Positions 32,235 through 43,224 are shown, counted from the stretch's first letter. The stretch is 64,000 nt of DNA from Nemophila menziesii (GCA_029959085.1 JARWIR010000094.1:1364001-1428000), one strand, 5' to 3'. Notes: generated from the letters alone by a model not told the origin. Program-made: numbers and translations.

Positions 32235-34679
32235 CTAATTACACCAATACCTAGCTTTACTTTGTAAAACACTTTTGATTAAATGAAGCCTTCCCGCAAA
32301 TGTAAGAAATTTATGCATCCACCCTTCAACACTTCTCACAATATTATCAATAAGGGTAGCACACATTAGGCTATTAGGACCCTTTGTAGTTAAAGGAGCC
32401 CCAAGATATCTAACCGGAAGTTTGCCCTTTTTAACATTGAGAATACAACTCAAATCATCATGAAGGTCTTTATTACAACCTCCCATATAAAGCTCACTTT
32501 TTTCAGGGCTTATTTTAAGGCCAGAGAGTCTAGAAAAGAGATCTAGGCCTTGTTTTAGTCTCATAACCGAGTCTTTATCACCATTAAAGAAAACTAAGCA
32601 ATCATCCGCAAAAATAAGGTGATTCAAACCCATTCTAGCACAATTAGGGTGATAAGTAAAAGCTTGATTATTAGCCACTTTCTCAAGAATAGATGAGAAA
32701 CCTTGCATACATATAACAAATAGATAAGGAGATAAAGGATCACCTTGTCTTAGTCCTCTTTCTCCTTTGAAATAACCACATACACTACCATTAATGCACA
32801 AAGAAAACATAGGAGTTGTAATACACATCTTGACCCAAGATATAAGCTTTTTATCAAATCCCATGATTTGTAATAGTTTGAATAAGTACCTCCAATTAAT
32901 TGTATCAAATGCCTTTTGGAGATCAATATTTAAAGTACATCTTGGACTCAAGTCCTTCCTATCATAACCGGTCACCACACTTTGAGCAACCAATATATTA
33001 TCCGAAATACTTCTACCTCCCACAAAGGCAGCTTGATTATTAGATATAAGCTTCTCAAGACTCTTCTTCATCCTATTAGCAATGATTTTAGATATAGCTT
33101 TATAGAGGATATTACAACAAGCAATGGGCCTAAAGCTCTTTACTGAAGTGGGGTTTTTAACCTTGGGTATAAGAACAAGATTAGTAGCATTAATTTGCTT
33201 CAAAATTTGTCTATTCTTGAATGTTTCCTTTATAGCATTACAAACATCCTCACCAATAATACTCCAAGTAGCTTTGAAGAAGGCACTATTAAAACCATCT
33301 GGGCCAGGAGCTTTTGAGATGTCAATAGAGAAAATAGCTTCTTTAATCTCCTTATTAGTAATATCTTTCACCATGTCTTTTGCTTCTTCCTTAGTAATAG
33401 CTTTATTAACAAGCTTATTTAAACAACTTGAGCTAACACTCTCTTCATAAACATCCTTAGTACCAATTAAACTAGTATAGTACTTAATAAACTCATCATG
33501 AATAGCCTCCTCATCATCCACAACATCACCATTTTCAGTCACAATAGATGCAACTCGGTTTTGAGTGATTCTTGCCTTGATACTCTTGTGATAAAGGGTA
33601 GTACTACAATCACCTTTTTGTGCCCAAGTAATTCCAGATTTTTGCTTTAGAATCTCCTCTTGAATATTGAGAAGATGCATAAGTTTGTCCCTAAGTTCCT
33701 TCTCAATAGTAATCATAGATTGATCCCCATTCATAAGCAATATTTGTGCCTTCTCAAGCTCCTCTTTAAGCTCCATTATTTCTTTAGTAGAGTGATGAAA
33801 ATATTTTCTATTGAAGATCTTCAAATCTTTCTTTACTTCCTTCAATTTATTCACCACTTTATACATCATACTCCCTCTTACTTCATATTTCCACACCTTT
33901 TCAATCAAAGGCATAAATTCATCATGATCAATCCAAACATTAAAAAATTTAAACGATGAAGGTTTAGTATTAGAACTCCCCTGAATTTTGAGGATAAGAT
34001 TAGAGTGATCCGAGATTCCAGGAGCTTCAACCATCAAGTGAGATTTGAAACAAGTGAACCAAGCATCATTTATAAGCATTTTGTCAATTTTACTAGATAT
34101 AAACCCTTCTACTCTTCTATTAGTCCAAGTGTAGTAACACCCTTGGCTAGGATGTTCAACCATCCCATTATCCTTTATACAATCAACAAATTCATGAGAA
34201 CTCTTATGAAGGCTAGTGCAACCCATTCTTTCATCTACTTTAGTAATTTCATTATAATCCCCACACCAAATACAAGGAGAGTCCCCATTAATAACAATCC
34301 AATCACCAAGTGTTTCCCAAAGAGTCACCCTTTTTTCATCATCATTATCCGCATATATCATCACACAATTAAAAGTAATCTTATTATATATATCATGTAC
34401 CTCAAGGAAGATGGCTTGGCTAGTTGAATTAAGACACTTTACATCCAAAACATTCTTATTCCACTTTACACATATTCTCCCTCTTTCATCCTTATCATGA
34501 TTAGTTATTGTACCCCAATTACTCAAATAAGTGTTGTGAAACTTGTTGTAGCTTTGTAGGGTCATTTTTGTCTCCAATAAACCAACTAGATCAACTTTTT
34601 TATCTTGTATAACATGAATAACTTCTTTTTGTTTGAGGTTTTGATTCAAACCCCTAACATTCCAAGAGCTTATTATCAT
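32235..34679 (-). CDS. LINE ORF2: endonuclease and reverse transcriptase, C-terminally truncated
   Basis: 814 residues. The N-terminal apurinic-type endonuclease carries WNVRG (6-10), LLETKM (34-39, catalytic Glu36), CGDYNE (139-144, Asp141) and SDH (223-225). A linker with charged helices covers about 255-350. The reverse transcriptase shows SKAPGPDGF (455-463), LIPKV (503-507), FRPIA (516-520), DLQKAFD (586-592, first catalytic Asp), RGLRQGDPLSPYLF (641-654) and FADD (690-693, catalytic Asp pair), so every key residue is present. It makes the target nick and primes cDNA in the nucleus. Plant L1-type ORF2 normally runs to about 1200-1300 residues. Here it stops at RYWCN just after the thumb region, and the last codons come from the junction with the flanking repeat. 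The start ATG lies inside the end of ORF1. It is probably not able to retrotranspose. Confidence 0.92.
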   Translation of the reverse strand: MIISSWNVRGLNQNLKQKEVIHVIQDKKVDLVGLLETKMTLQSYNKFHNTYLSNWGTITNHDKDERGRICVKWNKNVLDVKCLNSTSQAIFLEVHDIYNKITFNCVMIYADNDDEKRVTLWETLGDWIVINGDSPCIWCGDYNEITKVDERMGCTSLHKSSHEFVDCIKDNGMVEHPSQGCYYTWTNRRVEGFISSKIDKMLINDAWFTCFKSHLMVEAPGISDHSNLILKIQGSSNTKPSSFKFFNVWIDHDEFMPLIEKVWKYEVRGSMMYKVVNKLKEVKKDLKIFNRKYFHHSTKEIMELKEELEKAQILLMNGDQSMITIEKELRDKLMHLLNIQEEILKQKSGITWAQKGDCSTTLYHKSIKARITQNRVASIVTENGDVVDDEEAIHDEFIKYYTSLIGTKDVYEESVSSSCLNKLVNKAITKEEAKDMVKDITNKEIKEAIFSIDISKAPGPDGFNSAFFKATWSIIGEDVCNAIKETFKNRQILKQINATNLVLIPKVKNPTSVKSFRPIACCNILYKAISKIIANRMKKSLEKLISNNQAAFVGGRSISDNILVAQSVVTGYDRKDLSPRCTLNIDLQKAFDTINWRYLFKLLQIMGFDKKLISWVKMCITTPMFSLCINGSVCGYFKGERGLRQGDPLSPYLFVICMQGFSSILEKVANNQAFTYHPNCARMGLNHLIFADDCLVFFNGDKDSVMRLKQGLDLFSRLSGLKISPEKSELYMGGCNKDLHDDLSCILNVKKGKLPVRYLGAPLTTKGPNSLMCATLIDNIVRSVEGWMHKFLTFAGRLHLIKSVLQSKARYWCN

Positions 34680-36351
34680 TTAAATCCGGAGGTTCTCTTT
34701 CTCTATGGGCACTTCCCACAAACCTATTCAAAGCCTCTTCAAGGTTTTCATTAGCCACATTTAAAGCACAAAAGGAGTTACTTAACTCCCCTACAAGGAT
34801 ATTAGAATTGTAAGCACCTTCTCTAGGTGTGCTAGGGTTTATTTCTTTCCCCTTTGCACTACTACTTCCCACATTTTGAGGTGGAGGTGTATTTGTGTTT
34901 TTGGTGTTAGGAATATGAACTTCATCATCCTTTTTCTCCTTTTGCTTTCTTTGCACTACCCTCCATTCTTCAACCCTTTTTTGAACTTTGTTTTGGTTTG
35001 ATTGGTGATTATCTTGGTTTGGTTTGGGTTGGTTTAGTTGGTTTTGTTTAGGTTGGTTTTGGTTTGGTTTAGGTCTCTCCTTGATAGGTTCTTTCCTTCC
35101 TTGGCTACAATTAATCTCCTTATGCCCTAAATCCTTACAATTAGAGCATCTTGGAGGTAACCACTCATAGTAAGCCTCCACCACATGGATCCCATCCTCC
35201 TCAAGATCTACCTTCACCCTTTTAACAAGCTCCTTTGTCATATCCACTTCCACACAAACTCTAGCAAAGCTTAGCCTATTTTTTGTTTTAGTGATTGGGT
35301 CCATTTGGAGTGGAATACCCAAAGCACTACTAATGTAGCTTAGTCCATCCTTATTCCACAAGTGTAATGGTACCTTCCTTAGTTTAACCCATAATGGGAC
35401 CTTGGTCAAATCAAGCTTATCAAATTTCATATTAGGTTCCCACCTTCTCAAGATCATAATTCTACCATTTACATGCCAAACTTGCTCTAATATGTTGTTA
35501 CATTCTTGCTCACCTTTGAATTTGAATAGAAACACTTCCATATCCGTAGACTTTATTTCAACTTGACCACAATTTCTCCATTGGGCATTAACCATACTTC
35601 TAACCATGTGATATTGAGGAGCTTCTCCAAAAAATTGTCCAACTAAGCAATTATCCCACTCCTCAATTCCACTCTTCACTATATCTCTAGGTGGCTTAAC
35701 CATGAGTTCATCTTCTACTAGACTAGGAGCAAAGTACTTTAGTTTCAAGTCTTGGTCACTTTTCTTAAACAATTCTGTCCATTTACCTTGCTTTCTATTG
35801 TTGTCCTCAAAGATTTTAACCTCGGAATTATCCTTCTCCTCCACACTTTGACCTTGTGCTGCTCCCAGGAGATTACTTCCACTAGGTGAAGAATTTATCC
35901 CAATATCAGCTTCTAAAGTGGTGTAGTCATCCTTGTGACTTACATTCAATCTACTCTCGATAGGATTAGGAGCCTCACCCTCGGATAAGGCCTCATCTTG
36001 GCTGTTCATCCCTTCAATCACTGTACACTCAGCAATTTGAGTAGCTTGGATGCTTTCACTGGAACTAGATAAGGTTTCCATCATTAATTCTTGCGTTTTA
36101 TCTACTGTCCTTCTCTCAGGACTTTTATCAAACACGTTACACTCACTATCTAAACCATCCTCCTTCCTGCTAAAAGTACCTTTATCCACACTCCCACTCA
36201 TCAAATTACCTCTCTTAGTTGCAGAGAAGTTGTTACTCACTTGAATTACAGGGGTAGCAGGGATGTATTTACCTTTTATTGGGGCTTGAGGTTCATTAGC
36301 TTCGACATTGTCCTTATTTCCGCGATTTCCAGTCTTCTTGCGAGGTGCCAT
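34654..36351 (-). CDS. LINE ORF1: DUF4283-type nucleic-acid-binding protein with zinc knuckle
   Basis: 565 residues, full length for a plant LINE ORF1. The N-terminal third is basic then low complexity (MAPRKKTGNRGNK...). A DUF4283-like domain covers about 225-320 (VGQFFGEAP, VWHVNGRIMILRRWEP). A zf-CCHC_4-type knuckle has C402, C405, H410 and C415 (CX2CX4HX4C). It is followed by a tract of repeated PKPNQ/NQPKQ residues (428-455) and a Pro/Ser-rich tail. The expected role is RNA binding in the LINE ribonucleoprotein. It overlaps ORF2 by 26 bases in a different frame (ORF2 is +1), suggesting reinitiation or frameshift-type coupling. No internal stops or frameshifts are visible. Confidence 0.9.
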   Translation of the reverse strand: MAPRKKTGNRGNKDNVEANEPQAPIKGKYIPATPVIQVSNNFSATKRGNLMSGSVDKGTFSRKEDGLDSECNVFDKSPERRTVDKTQELMMETLSSSSESIQATQIAECTVIEGMNSQDEALSEGEAPNPIESRLNVSHKDDYTTLEADIGINSSPSGSNLLGAAQGQSVEEKDNSEVKIFEDNNRKQGKWTELFKKSDQDLKLKYFAPSLVEDELMVKPPRDIVKSGIEEWDNCLVGQFFGEAPQYHMVRSMVNAQWRNCGQVEIKSTDMEVFLFKFKGEQECNNILEQVWHVNGRIMILRRWEPNMKFDKLDLTKVPLWVKLRKVPLHLWNKDGLSYISSALGIPLQMDPITKTKNRLSFARVCVEVDMTKELVKRVKVDLEEDGIHVVEAYYEWLPPRCSNCKDLGHKEINCSQGRKEPIKERPKPNQNQPKQNQLNQPKPNQDNHQSNQNKVQKRVEEWRVVQRKQKEKKDDEVHIPNTKNTNTPPPQNVGSSSAKGKEINPSTPREGAYNSNILVGELSNSFCALNVANENLEEALNRFVGSAHREREPPDLNDNKLLEC

Positions 36352-37066
36352 TAGATCAGAAATGAAAAAAGAGGAATAACAAAAAAAGAATCACGTTTTT
36401 TGGTTAAGAAATGAGCTCAAAATACCAAGAATACTCTACTGTCGTGTTTTTGAAATAAAAAAACGAGCTGATTTTATGCACAAATTTCGCTGCTGATTTG
36501 TTGCTGAAATTGATGTTGATTCTTGCCAATAATAGCACAATGATTACCCACTAATTGTTATCCCTTCGAAACCGAAACAACAAATCAGTAGAAAACACTT
36601 TTACTGCTCACCTTAATTCACGTTTCTTTCACGCCCAATTGCACCTCACGTGTACCTCACGCACCGTCTTCCACACTTCTTCTGCCGACAAACTTTACAG
36701 CTCAGACCACTAACAATTACTTCCCAAACTTTACAGCTTTGAATCACACTATCTTTATTGAATTAATACTAAAGATATGAAATTACAAAAAAATGAAAAT
36801 TAAAAGAGCTTGAAATTTTCCCAACTTCAGTCAACGCGGTCAACACTGGTCAATCTCCGGTCAAGCTCCACCCATAAGGTCGGAAAGTCATCGGAGATGG
36901 GAGGGGGAGGTCAACGGCGGTCAACCAGAGGCAAGGAATAGTCAAACTTTGACTAAACTTCAAACCCTAGTGAGAGAAAGAAGAGAGAAGGGAGAGGATT
37001 GTGTGTTTTAGGTGTTGTGTGTTTTTTTTTATATATGGTTATTTTTTCTCTTCTTTCCTTTAGTGC
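36352..37066 (-). promoter_or_regulatory. LINE 5' untranslated region and presumed internal promoter
   Basis: More GC-rich than its surroundings. Between 36829 and 36954 there are seven TTGAC(C/T) cores on the LINE sense strand (at 36829, 36838, 36848, 36859, 36909, 36919 and 36940) and one on the other strand (36949). The last two form an inverted repeat, AGTCAAACTTTGACT. TTGAC(C/T) is the core of the WRKY-binding W-box. A TATATA-containing motif sits about 30 bp from the 5' border (near 37031-37036), followed by CT-rich sequence and AGGGTTTG. Regulation by WRKY factors is an inference. Confidence 0.5.
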
Positions 37067-37271
37067 TACTGTGTACTATTGTGTTTAATAAATTTAATTG
37101 AAGTAGATGATTAATTAGAAAAACGAACAGAGACTCTATATATTTATATTTATACTTATAAGAGTACAATAACCTTTATTATATAATATGCAAAATCGGC
37201 ATAATGTTTTACTAACGTTAGTGAAAAATGCAGGTATGACATAAAAAAAAAATCCATATGCAAAGAGATTG

Positions 37272-37484
37272 TCCCCAGATACAACTCTTAACATGCATAT
37301 AGATAAATGTCATCTTAGTAAATTTTTAGAGACAACACAAATATTGGCGGGTAAGCTACGACCAAGCGACCAAAGATGCGGTCTGTTACGGACATTTATG
37401 CATCAACCCACCCTTGTACATTGGAGTAGCTGCATACAATGAGGGGAACAATTTTTCCATAAAGATATTTTTTATCTTAGAACT
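37272..37484 (+). pseudogene. Captured gene fragment upstream of the DUF724-like hairpin, unit 4
   Basis: Equivalent to 4576-4735 with extra sequence (GATGCGGTCTGTTACGG...CATTTATGCATCAACCC) retained as in unit 5. Frames are broken. It may represent the exon preceding the DUF724-like segment. Confidence 0.4.
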
Positions 37485-38282
37485 ATAAGCCCTTTTCTTG
37501 TAAATTTTATTGAAGAATTTTTTTTATATGATGATGAGCTAACTGAAGAGGAAGATAAAGAAATGGTACACGTGGCACCAAATAATGTAGAGGAGATGAG
37601 GGATCAAAATGAAATTTTAACAATTTTTGCTGTAAATACCGGGACAATTGAAAAAATGTATAACTGGCCCTTTATAAAGTGTTCGATTTGGGAAATAGTC
37701 GAGTCAATGGATGTATTAACAAGAATGCGGCAAACGCCATAGTTTTCACCTTTGAATGAATATGAAGAGATATCCTGCGAAGAACTTGCGATAAACTTGA
37801 TGCTGCAATTTGCTTAGAAAGTCGATATAATATCAAGATTATGTGTAGATGATATGAAATCTACCGATATTACCTCATTAAGACTATCAAAAATACCATT
37901 AATAATACTCGTATCTTTCATATCATCTATAGATAATCTTGATATCATATCCACTTTATAAGCAAATTTCCTAATCAAGACTATCGTAAGTCTTCATGGG
38001 ATTTCTCTTCATATTTATTCAAAAGTGAAAAATGTGGCGTTTGTGGCATTCTTATAAATACATCCATGGATTCAACTGTTTCTCAAATCCTGGAACTCTT
38101 TATAAAGGGTCAGTTATACATTTTTTCTACTACAATAATTGTTAAATTTTCGTTTTGATCCCTCATCTCCTCCACATTATTAGGTGCCACCTGTACAATT
38201 GATTTATCTCCCTCTTTAGTTATCTCATCATCATCTATAAAAATTTTTCGTCAATACAAATTTATAAAAGAAAAGGGCTTAT
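37485..38282. repeat. DUF724-like inverted repeat, unit 4
   Basis: Left arm 37485-37859, spacer 37860-37915 (56 bp), right arm 37916-38282. The outer ends are ATAAGCCCTTTTCT and AGAAAAGGGCTTAT, and the inner ends are GATGATATGAAA and TTTCATATCATC. The arms have diverged by substitutions and small indels (for example in the AATTTCCTAATCAAGAC stretch of the right arm). Confidence 0.9.
37530..37880 (+). pseudogene. DUF724-domain gene fragment (left arm), unit 4
   Basis: Reads DDDELTEEEDKEMV, then NWPFIKCSIWEIVESMDVLT, RMRQTP, stop, then FSPLNEYEE, ELAINLMLQFA, stop, and ISRLCVDDMKST. The pattern PF(I/V)K-S-(I/L)W-ESM-VF--M-Q-P-FSPL...F(R/S)E-LA(I/V)-LM--FA is what I recall for the DUF724 domain of plant proteins that also carry Agenet repeats. 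Two in-frame stops (the TAG in CCATAGTTTTC near 37740 and the one in GCTTAGAAAG near 37815) make it non-functional. The minus-strand arm (37916-38282) repeats it in reverse. Confidence 0.68.
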
Positions 38283-38410
38283 TGTATACCTGAAAGTCAA
38301 CATATTGATCCACAAGGTGACATCAATAGGAAAGGGAAGAGACATGTGACAGAAGAACCAGAAAATAGCAATTCTCGTAAAGAAAGGAAAGTACCAAGGA
38401 CGTAGACACC
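38283..38410 (+). pseudogene. Captured gene fragment downstream of the DUF724-like hairpin, unit 4
   Basis: GTATACCTGAAAGTCAACATATTGATCC and on: reads DINRKGKRHVTEEPENSNS, as in units 1 and 6, ending at GTAGACACCG then GTTATAAT. The usual CACCAG-GTATAAT donor-like site is mutated. Confidence 0.45.
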
Positions 38411-39894
38411 GGTTATAATATTTTTCTCCTTTATTGATTAATAGACGTCATGATCCTCGTTAAGTTTTCATAACTTTCAGTTGCTCAGTGGTTATTTAAG
38501 TTTATGTTCGAAAGTTTTGATTTATAGTATTTGTTTTTATATTATGTTGTTTATATGATATAATATAGGTTACTTTTTACAATATAGGGACTTATAGTTA
38601 GATTAATTTACAAAATAGGAAAACATGTAATTTCATTTTTGCCTATGACCCAATAATGCAATCTTTTATTAAGTTTCAATTGGTCTCGGATTTTTTCGCA
38701 TATCTTTTTAAGCTTTTACTTATAATATATGTATGAATAATATAGGAACTTATAGTGTGATTATAAAAAAAAATTATTGTAGTTTTTACATAATATAGGG
38801 ACAAATATTGCAATTAAATTAAAATAAAATATACCATCACCCCAACCCTTAGCCCCCTATATAAATATCTTGATACATCGCTTATTAATCTTATCTTAAT
38901 TATTTAAATTATTTAAAAATTAAAAAATTAAAAGAATAACGCGTCGTATTCTGGGAACACATTTTTTTCCAAGAGATCACCCTGCTGTTAAAGAGATCTA
39001 ATTTTGGTAGTTAGTGTGTAGATAATCCATTGTCGAAGATGATTTCTCCCCAAACTCTTGGAGAAGTATCTGTTTTTTATCCGATTATCTAAGATTTCAC
39101 ATTGAACCGGAGGTTGAGCTGAACCTTGAGATACCTAGTCCACCAGGGTCATATCTACCAGTTTTATTCTGGTTGGTTAATTTAATATAAGGTAACTCAA
39201 ACTTGTTGAGCTTTGATTTTTAATTAAAATTGAAAAAACTCAACAATCGTTTTAAAAATAAAAAGATAAAAAAATTAAAATATAAAATACAATTACAATA
39301 TTGCATTGTACAAATTAATCATAAAAATATTACAATGCAAAGTAATTTATAAAATTTACAAAACGTATAATCATCAAATGTCGACAAGTTAAAAAAGTAT
39401 TTTTTTTATCATTTTCTTTAATTTCATTCTTCTCTTTTCTAACAAAATAATCATCAATTCATTGTTCTCACTGTCTTTGTTTTTCCACATTGCTTCGTTT
39501 TTTCAAATTGCTTCGTCATTATTTTTTTTCTTTTTTCATCACTTACCTTTTTATTTTTTATTCAATATAATAATCAGATTCTTCTTTAGCACATTAACAG
39601 AGGGTTCGAATCTTGGCATCTACTAGTACCCAATCTCTCATCTCATTAGTTACAATACTCTCTCTCTCTCTTGAGAAGTGTTGAGACTTTTCATAATCCA
39701 ATGGTCATAGATTTTGTGTGTTTATATTAATTGCACATTTTCTATTTTCTAATCTAGATTTTTTATCGGTATTGTATATTCGTTGTCTAATTTTTAAGGT
39801 TTTTTCTGTTTAGTATATTTCATTTATTTCCTAATCGATTTTACTCATTATTTTTTATGCATGTTCCTTGAGTCTTTCTCGGTCTGCTTGTGAA

Positions 39895-41320
39895 AACTCC
39901 TCTTAAAGGAAAGAAAGGGAGTATTGTAATTCAATTAGATAAAGTGGAGAAGAATGTAACTAGAAGTTAAACTTCAACATCTCATGTGATTAAAGTTTCT
40001 TTGTGGTTGAGAAGGAATTTCATATATTGTCTGAAAAGAAAATGGGCTCCAAAACTATTGGGTTTGTCTCAAGTGAGGAAGATATGTAACCGGGTGTAAT
40101 ATTCTTGTCAAGTGTGATATTTTGGATAATTCTACAAATAAGGTGAGTGAACTGAACCTCTATGATGTGGTTTTTGAAAATTTGTAGAAGGTTAGTCTAA
40201 TGAATTTCCGTGATTTGCATGTTGGTAACTCTCATGCTTCCCCTCTGAAAGCAATAGAAGGAGGAAAACAAGAGTTATGTGAGTCTAAAATCTTCCATGA
40301 TTTATCCTAATATTATGGAAATCAAGGATAGTAACTTCAGTTTAGGGACATTGAAGGCTAGTTATGGCTCATCTTTACTAATTAAAAGTGTTTTAGAGAT
40401 AGGGTTTACTATTTTGTCTAGACTTTGGAGATAGAAAGTTTTTCCACGAAGGGGAATTTTAATGGGAAATTTTTTTTTCATAAAATTATGAAGAAGATAT
40501 TAAGCTTGAATTTTTTATCCTCCTGGGATTAAGGCAAAAAAGAAACAGGTGAATCCTCTTAAAAAATTAATGAAAAGGTATTTAATATTTGGTAAGATTT
40601 TTTGATAGGACAATTTTTAGTAAGTCTCCTAATTTCTACATCGTAAAGAGCGTGCTTGTATACCCTAGAAAGATATTGGAAAACCTATTAATTAATATAT
40701 ATTTATTTAAATACAAAATTGTTCCACTTTTAAAGTGAAGGAACTTATAACAAGATACTTGAGCAGGTGTTGAATGTTCGAAGCAACATCATACTTAAGA
40801 AGATGCTTGAAAAGATAGATACTAAGAGGTTTCATACTTAAGAAGATTTCACTACAATTGTAGATAAATGATGGAGTTTTATATGTGGGTAGTGCATTTC
40901 GTGTTGTTGTTCAAATGGACGCAATTATTGTTACTAGACAAAGATTGACCTAGTATAGATTGTGTATTGAAATTTATATCTCTAGAAACTTAATTCATTA
41001 AGTTTATGGCTATATTAATGAAGAAATGTGTCATGATGTTGAAGTGGTGTATGTATTGAGTGCCTACTAAGAGTAAGGTTTGTACGGAAGCAATTATAAC
41101 ATTGCGGACTACACTAAGAAAAAGAAAAAAATGGAGGTAAATGTTTAATCACCATGATAAACTATAGTTTCTACATTAAATGTAAGGGAGGTCAATAGGG
41201 CCTTCAAGCAACATGAAGTTTCTAAATTCATTAAATAAATTATTGTGTGTCTACTAGAAACTAAAATAGAAAAATCTAAATATGATGAATTTTATAAACA
41301 TTTCAGTGGTTTGGAATAAT
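39895..41320 (+). pseudogene. Decayed LINE (ORF1 plus start of ORF2), unit 4
   Basis: Keeps the two-Cys spacing of the zinc knuckle better than units 1 and 2 (TGTAAGGTTTGTAAGG-like: here AGTAAGGTTTGTACGG near 41070). The ORF2 start is present (CTACTAGAAACTAAAATAG near 41250). The WNVGSKIM segment is damaged (TTGAATGTTCGAAGCAAC near 40771) and a stretch containing RGHGM has been deleted. Confidence 0.65.
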
Positions 41321-43224
41321 GTAATTATTAATTCTTTCATTTCAAACTTGACACTGAGAAAAAAAAACATTGGGAACACTTGTTTTATGCATTGGGTGAA
41401 GTGTTATTGAACACTAAGTGGTACATCAAACACGAGCACAATATTATACCATTGAAAAAAAGATTTAGCACAAAATTTCAAAATTTAACACTGAAAAATA
41501 ACGAAATATTTCATTTTTTTAATAATACACTAACCAATATACATTGAGAGCTTTGACCTTGACACATGGGTAAAAAATATTATAATAGAAAAAGCTTACT
41601 ATATTATTGATATGACTAAAATAGTTACTGGATCCCTTAATTATTTGAGTCCAACCCAGTTCCTGTACCAAACATTTCTTGAAATAAAGAATGTCCAGTA
41701 CTGTTCCTTCGATCAAGCTCCTCGATCGTGCAATATGGATCTGTTCAATAAACATCCGAGATCTATTTCATCTTCCTCTTCCATTTTATTTTTAGCAGGA
41801 CATCTTTTAACATAGGGACTTTGACAACAATCAAGAAACTGAAAAGGGGTAAATTGCAATTTTTGTTATGAGAGTGTGATCAAGTGGTCGATGTAAAATA
41901 TAACATAGTTTAACTTTGTTTCAAAAGCTTCAGATTTGACACAATTAACAGAATAGACTATAATCTTTGATGTAATCTTTAAGTAATAAATGAAAATTTA
42001 AAACGAAGAATCCTAGAACATTTTTTCTTTTGATGTTATGTACTTTGACAAGTATAGGATTAGAGGTTTTAGTAATAGAAAAAAGGTTGTTATGTGTAAT
42101 ATATGGACCTATAAAGTATTCAGGACTAAATCAATGGGGATTAAAAGTCTAAAAGTTAAATTAGGTTGACTTAAATATTGAAATGCAATAACTAAATTAT
42201 ATAAATAAGTAACTCAATGAATGCTAAAAATCAACAAAAAATTTATATTCCGAATAAGGCTTATAGATTTCTATTGTGGAGACTTGGAGTATTTTATTCC
42301 CTCATATATTTTTTTTTTTGAATAATTCGCATTGAATAACATTCTCAGCTTTGCATTATTTTCGCCAAGTTAAAATAGAGGAAATTATCCTAGATAAGAA
42401 AGTTTCTAATAAAAGGGTTTTATTCTAAGAGTAAGCTTGTAAAAAATTAGGCATAAAAACAACACTTTAAGAATCATGAGAATACGTGTTTGATCAATGA
42501 ACAATCAGCCACAAACATAAGTGGGTCTAGCAACAAATAAATTAGTCACGTGTAACAAGATTGATTTTTCTACAATTACAAAATTAACCATTAATTCAAG
42601 GTTCTTTGTTTTGGTTTTCGTAAAAGTTATTTGGAAACTGTTAGGTAAATTAAATATTAAAGTTAGAGCATGATATATTATAAAGTTAGGTTGGGGTTTG
42701 ATAATAGTTTTGAGAATCCTGATTGTAATGTTATTATATTTAGTGTTTGTTCTATGGATTAAGTTTAAGTTGTGCATGTTTAATCTAAACCTGCATTTAT
42801 ATCCTGCAAGTTGTTTTGTAATGAAATTTTTTTATATTTAGATAAAAAAGGTCTAGATCACTATAATATATTCCTTCTTTTCTATTAAGATTACCTAGTT
42901 AGTTGAGAAATTTTTGTAACAAAGCAAAAAGTGAGTGGGATTGTGTCCCAAATTTTTTTAGGTTCGCCCAACTTTCCTAACATTAATTTTGAGTTAATTA
43001 TATTAGGTTCTTATATACAAAAATTAATCAATTACACTGTAAATTTTGTATTAATATTATCATATAAATATAAAATTTCATACAAACAATAAAGTATATC
43101 AAAACCTAATACAATTAATTTTATACAACATTAGGGAGCCACATATATTTTGAAAATAAAACTCATACAATTTTAGTAATTCTTTTTAATGGAGTCTAAA
43201 AAGAATTTTTAAACCGAGGGCCAC

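Larger units (their letters stand above)
32241..37066 (-). mobile_element. LINE retrotransposon with intact ORF1, 3'-truncated
   Basis: The flanking repeat is interrupted exactly here: GTAATTCTAAT stops at about 32240 and GTGTACTATTGTGTTTAAT resumes at 37067, whereas 44836-44868 reads straight through. On the minus strand the order is a 5' untranslated region of about 715 bp, ORF1 (565 codons), and ORF2 (814 codons) ending within the segment just downstream of the reverse transcriptase. There is no poly(A) tail, no C-terminal zinc-binding domain and no clear target duplication. Only a weak 7-of-10 similarity (TAATTCTAAT versus TAGTGCTACT) exists at the borders. The open frames indicate a young copy. 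Confidence 0.88.

Noticed and set aside
33124..34427. Plus-strand open frames opposite the LINE (for example 33660-33959 and 34005-34427)
   Set aside because: They lie antisense to the LINE ORF2, whose domains are clear; the plus-strand peptides are unstructured, rich in Phe/Ile/Ser, and resemble no family.
32241..37066. Endogenous viral element or LTR retrotransposon
   Set aside because: The endonuclease plus FADD-type reverse transcriptase layout, and the absence of LTRs, protease, integrase or capsid, are those of a LINE. I saw no virus-derived genes elsewhere in the window.
39598..39625. B-box-like GGGTTCGAATCTTGG in unit 4 (GGGTTCAAATCTT in other units)
   Set aside because: No A-box upstream and no cloverleaf; a single promoter-like motif in AT-rich repeats is not enough for a tRNA or SINE call.
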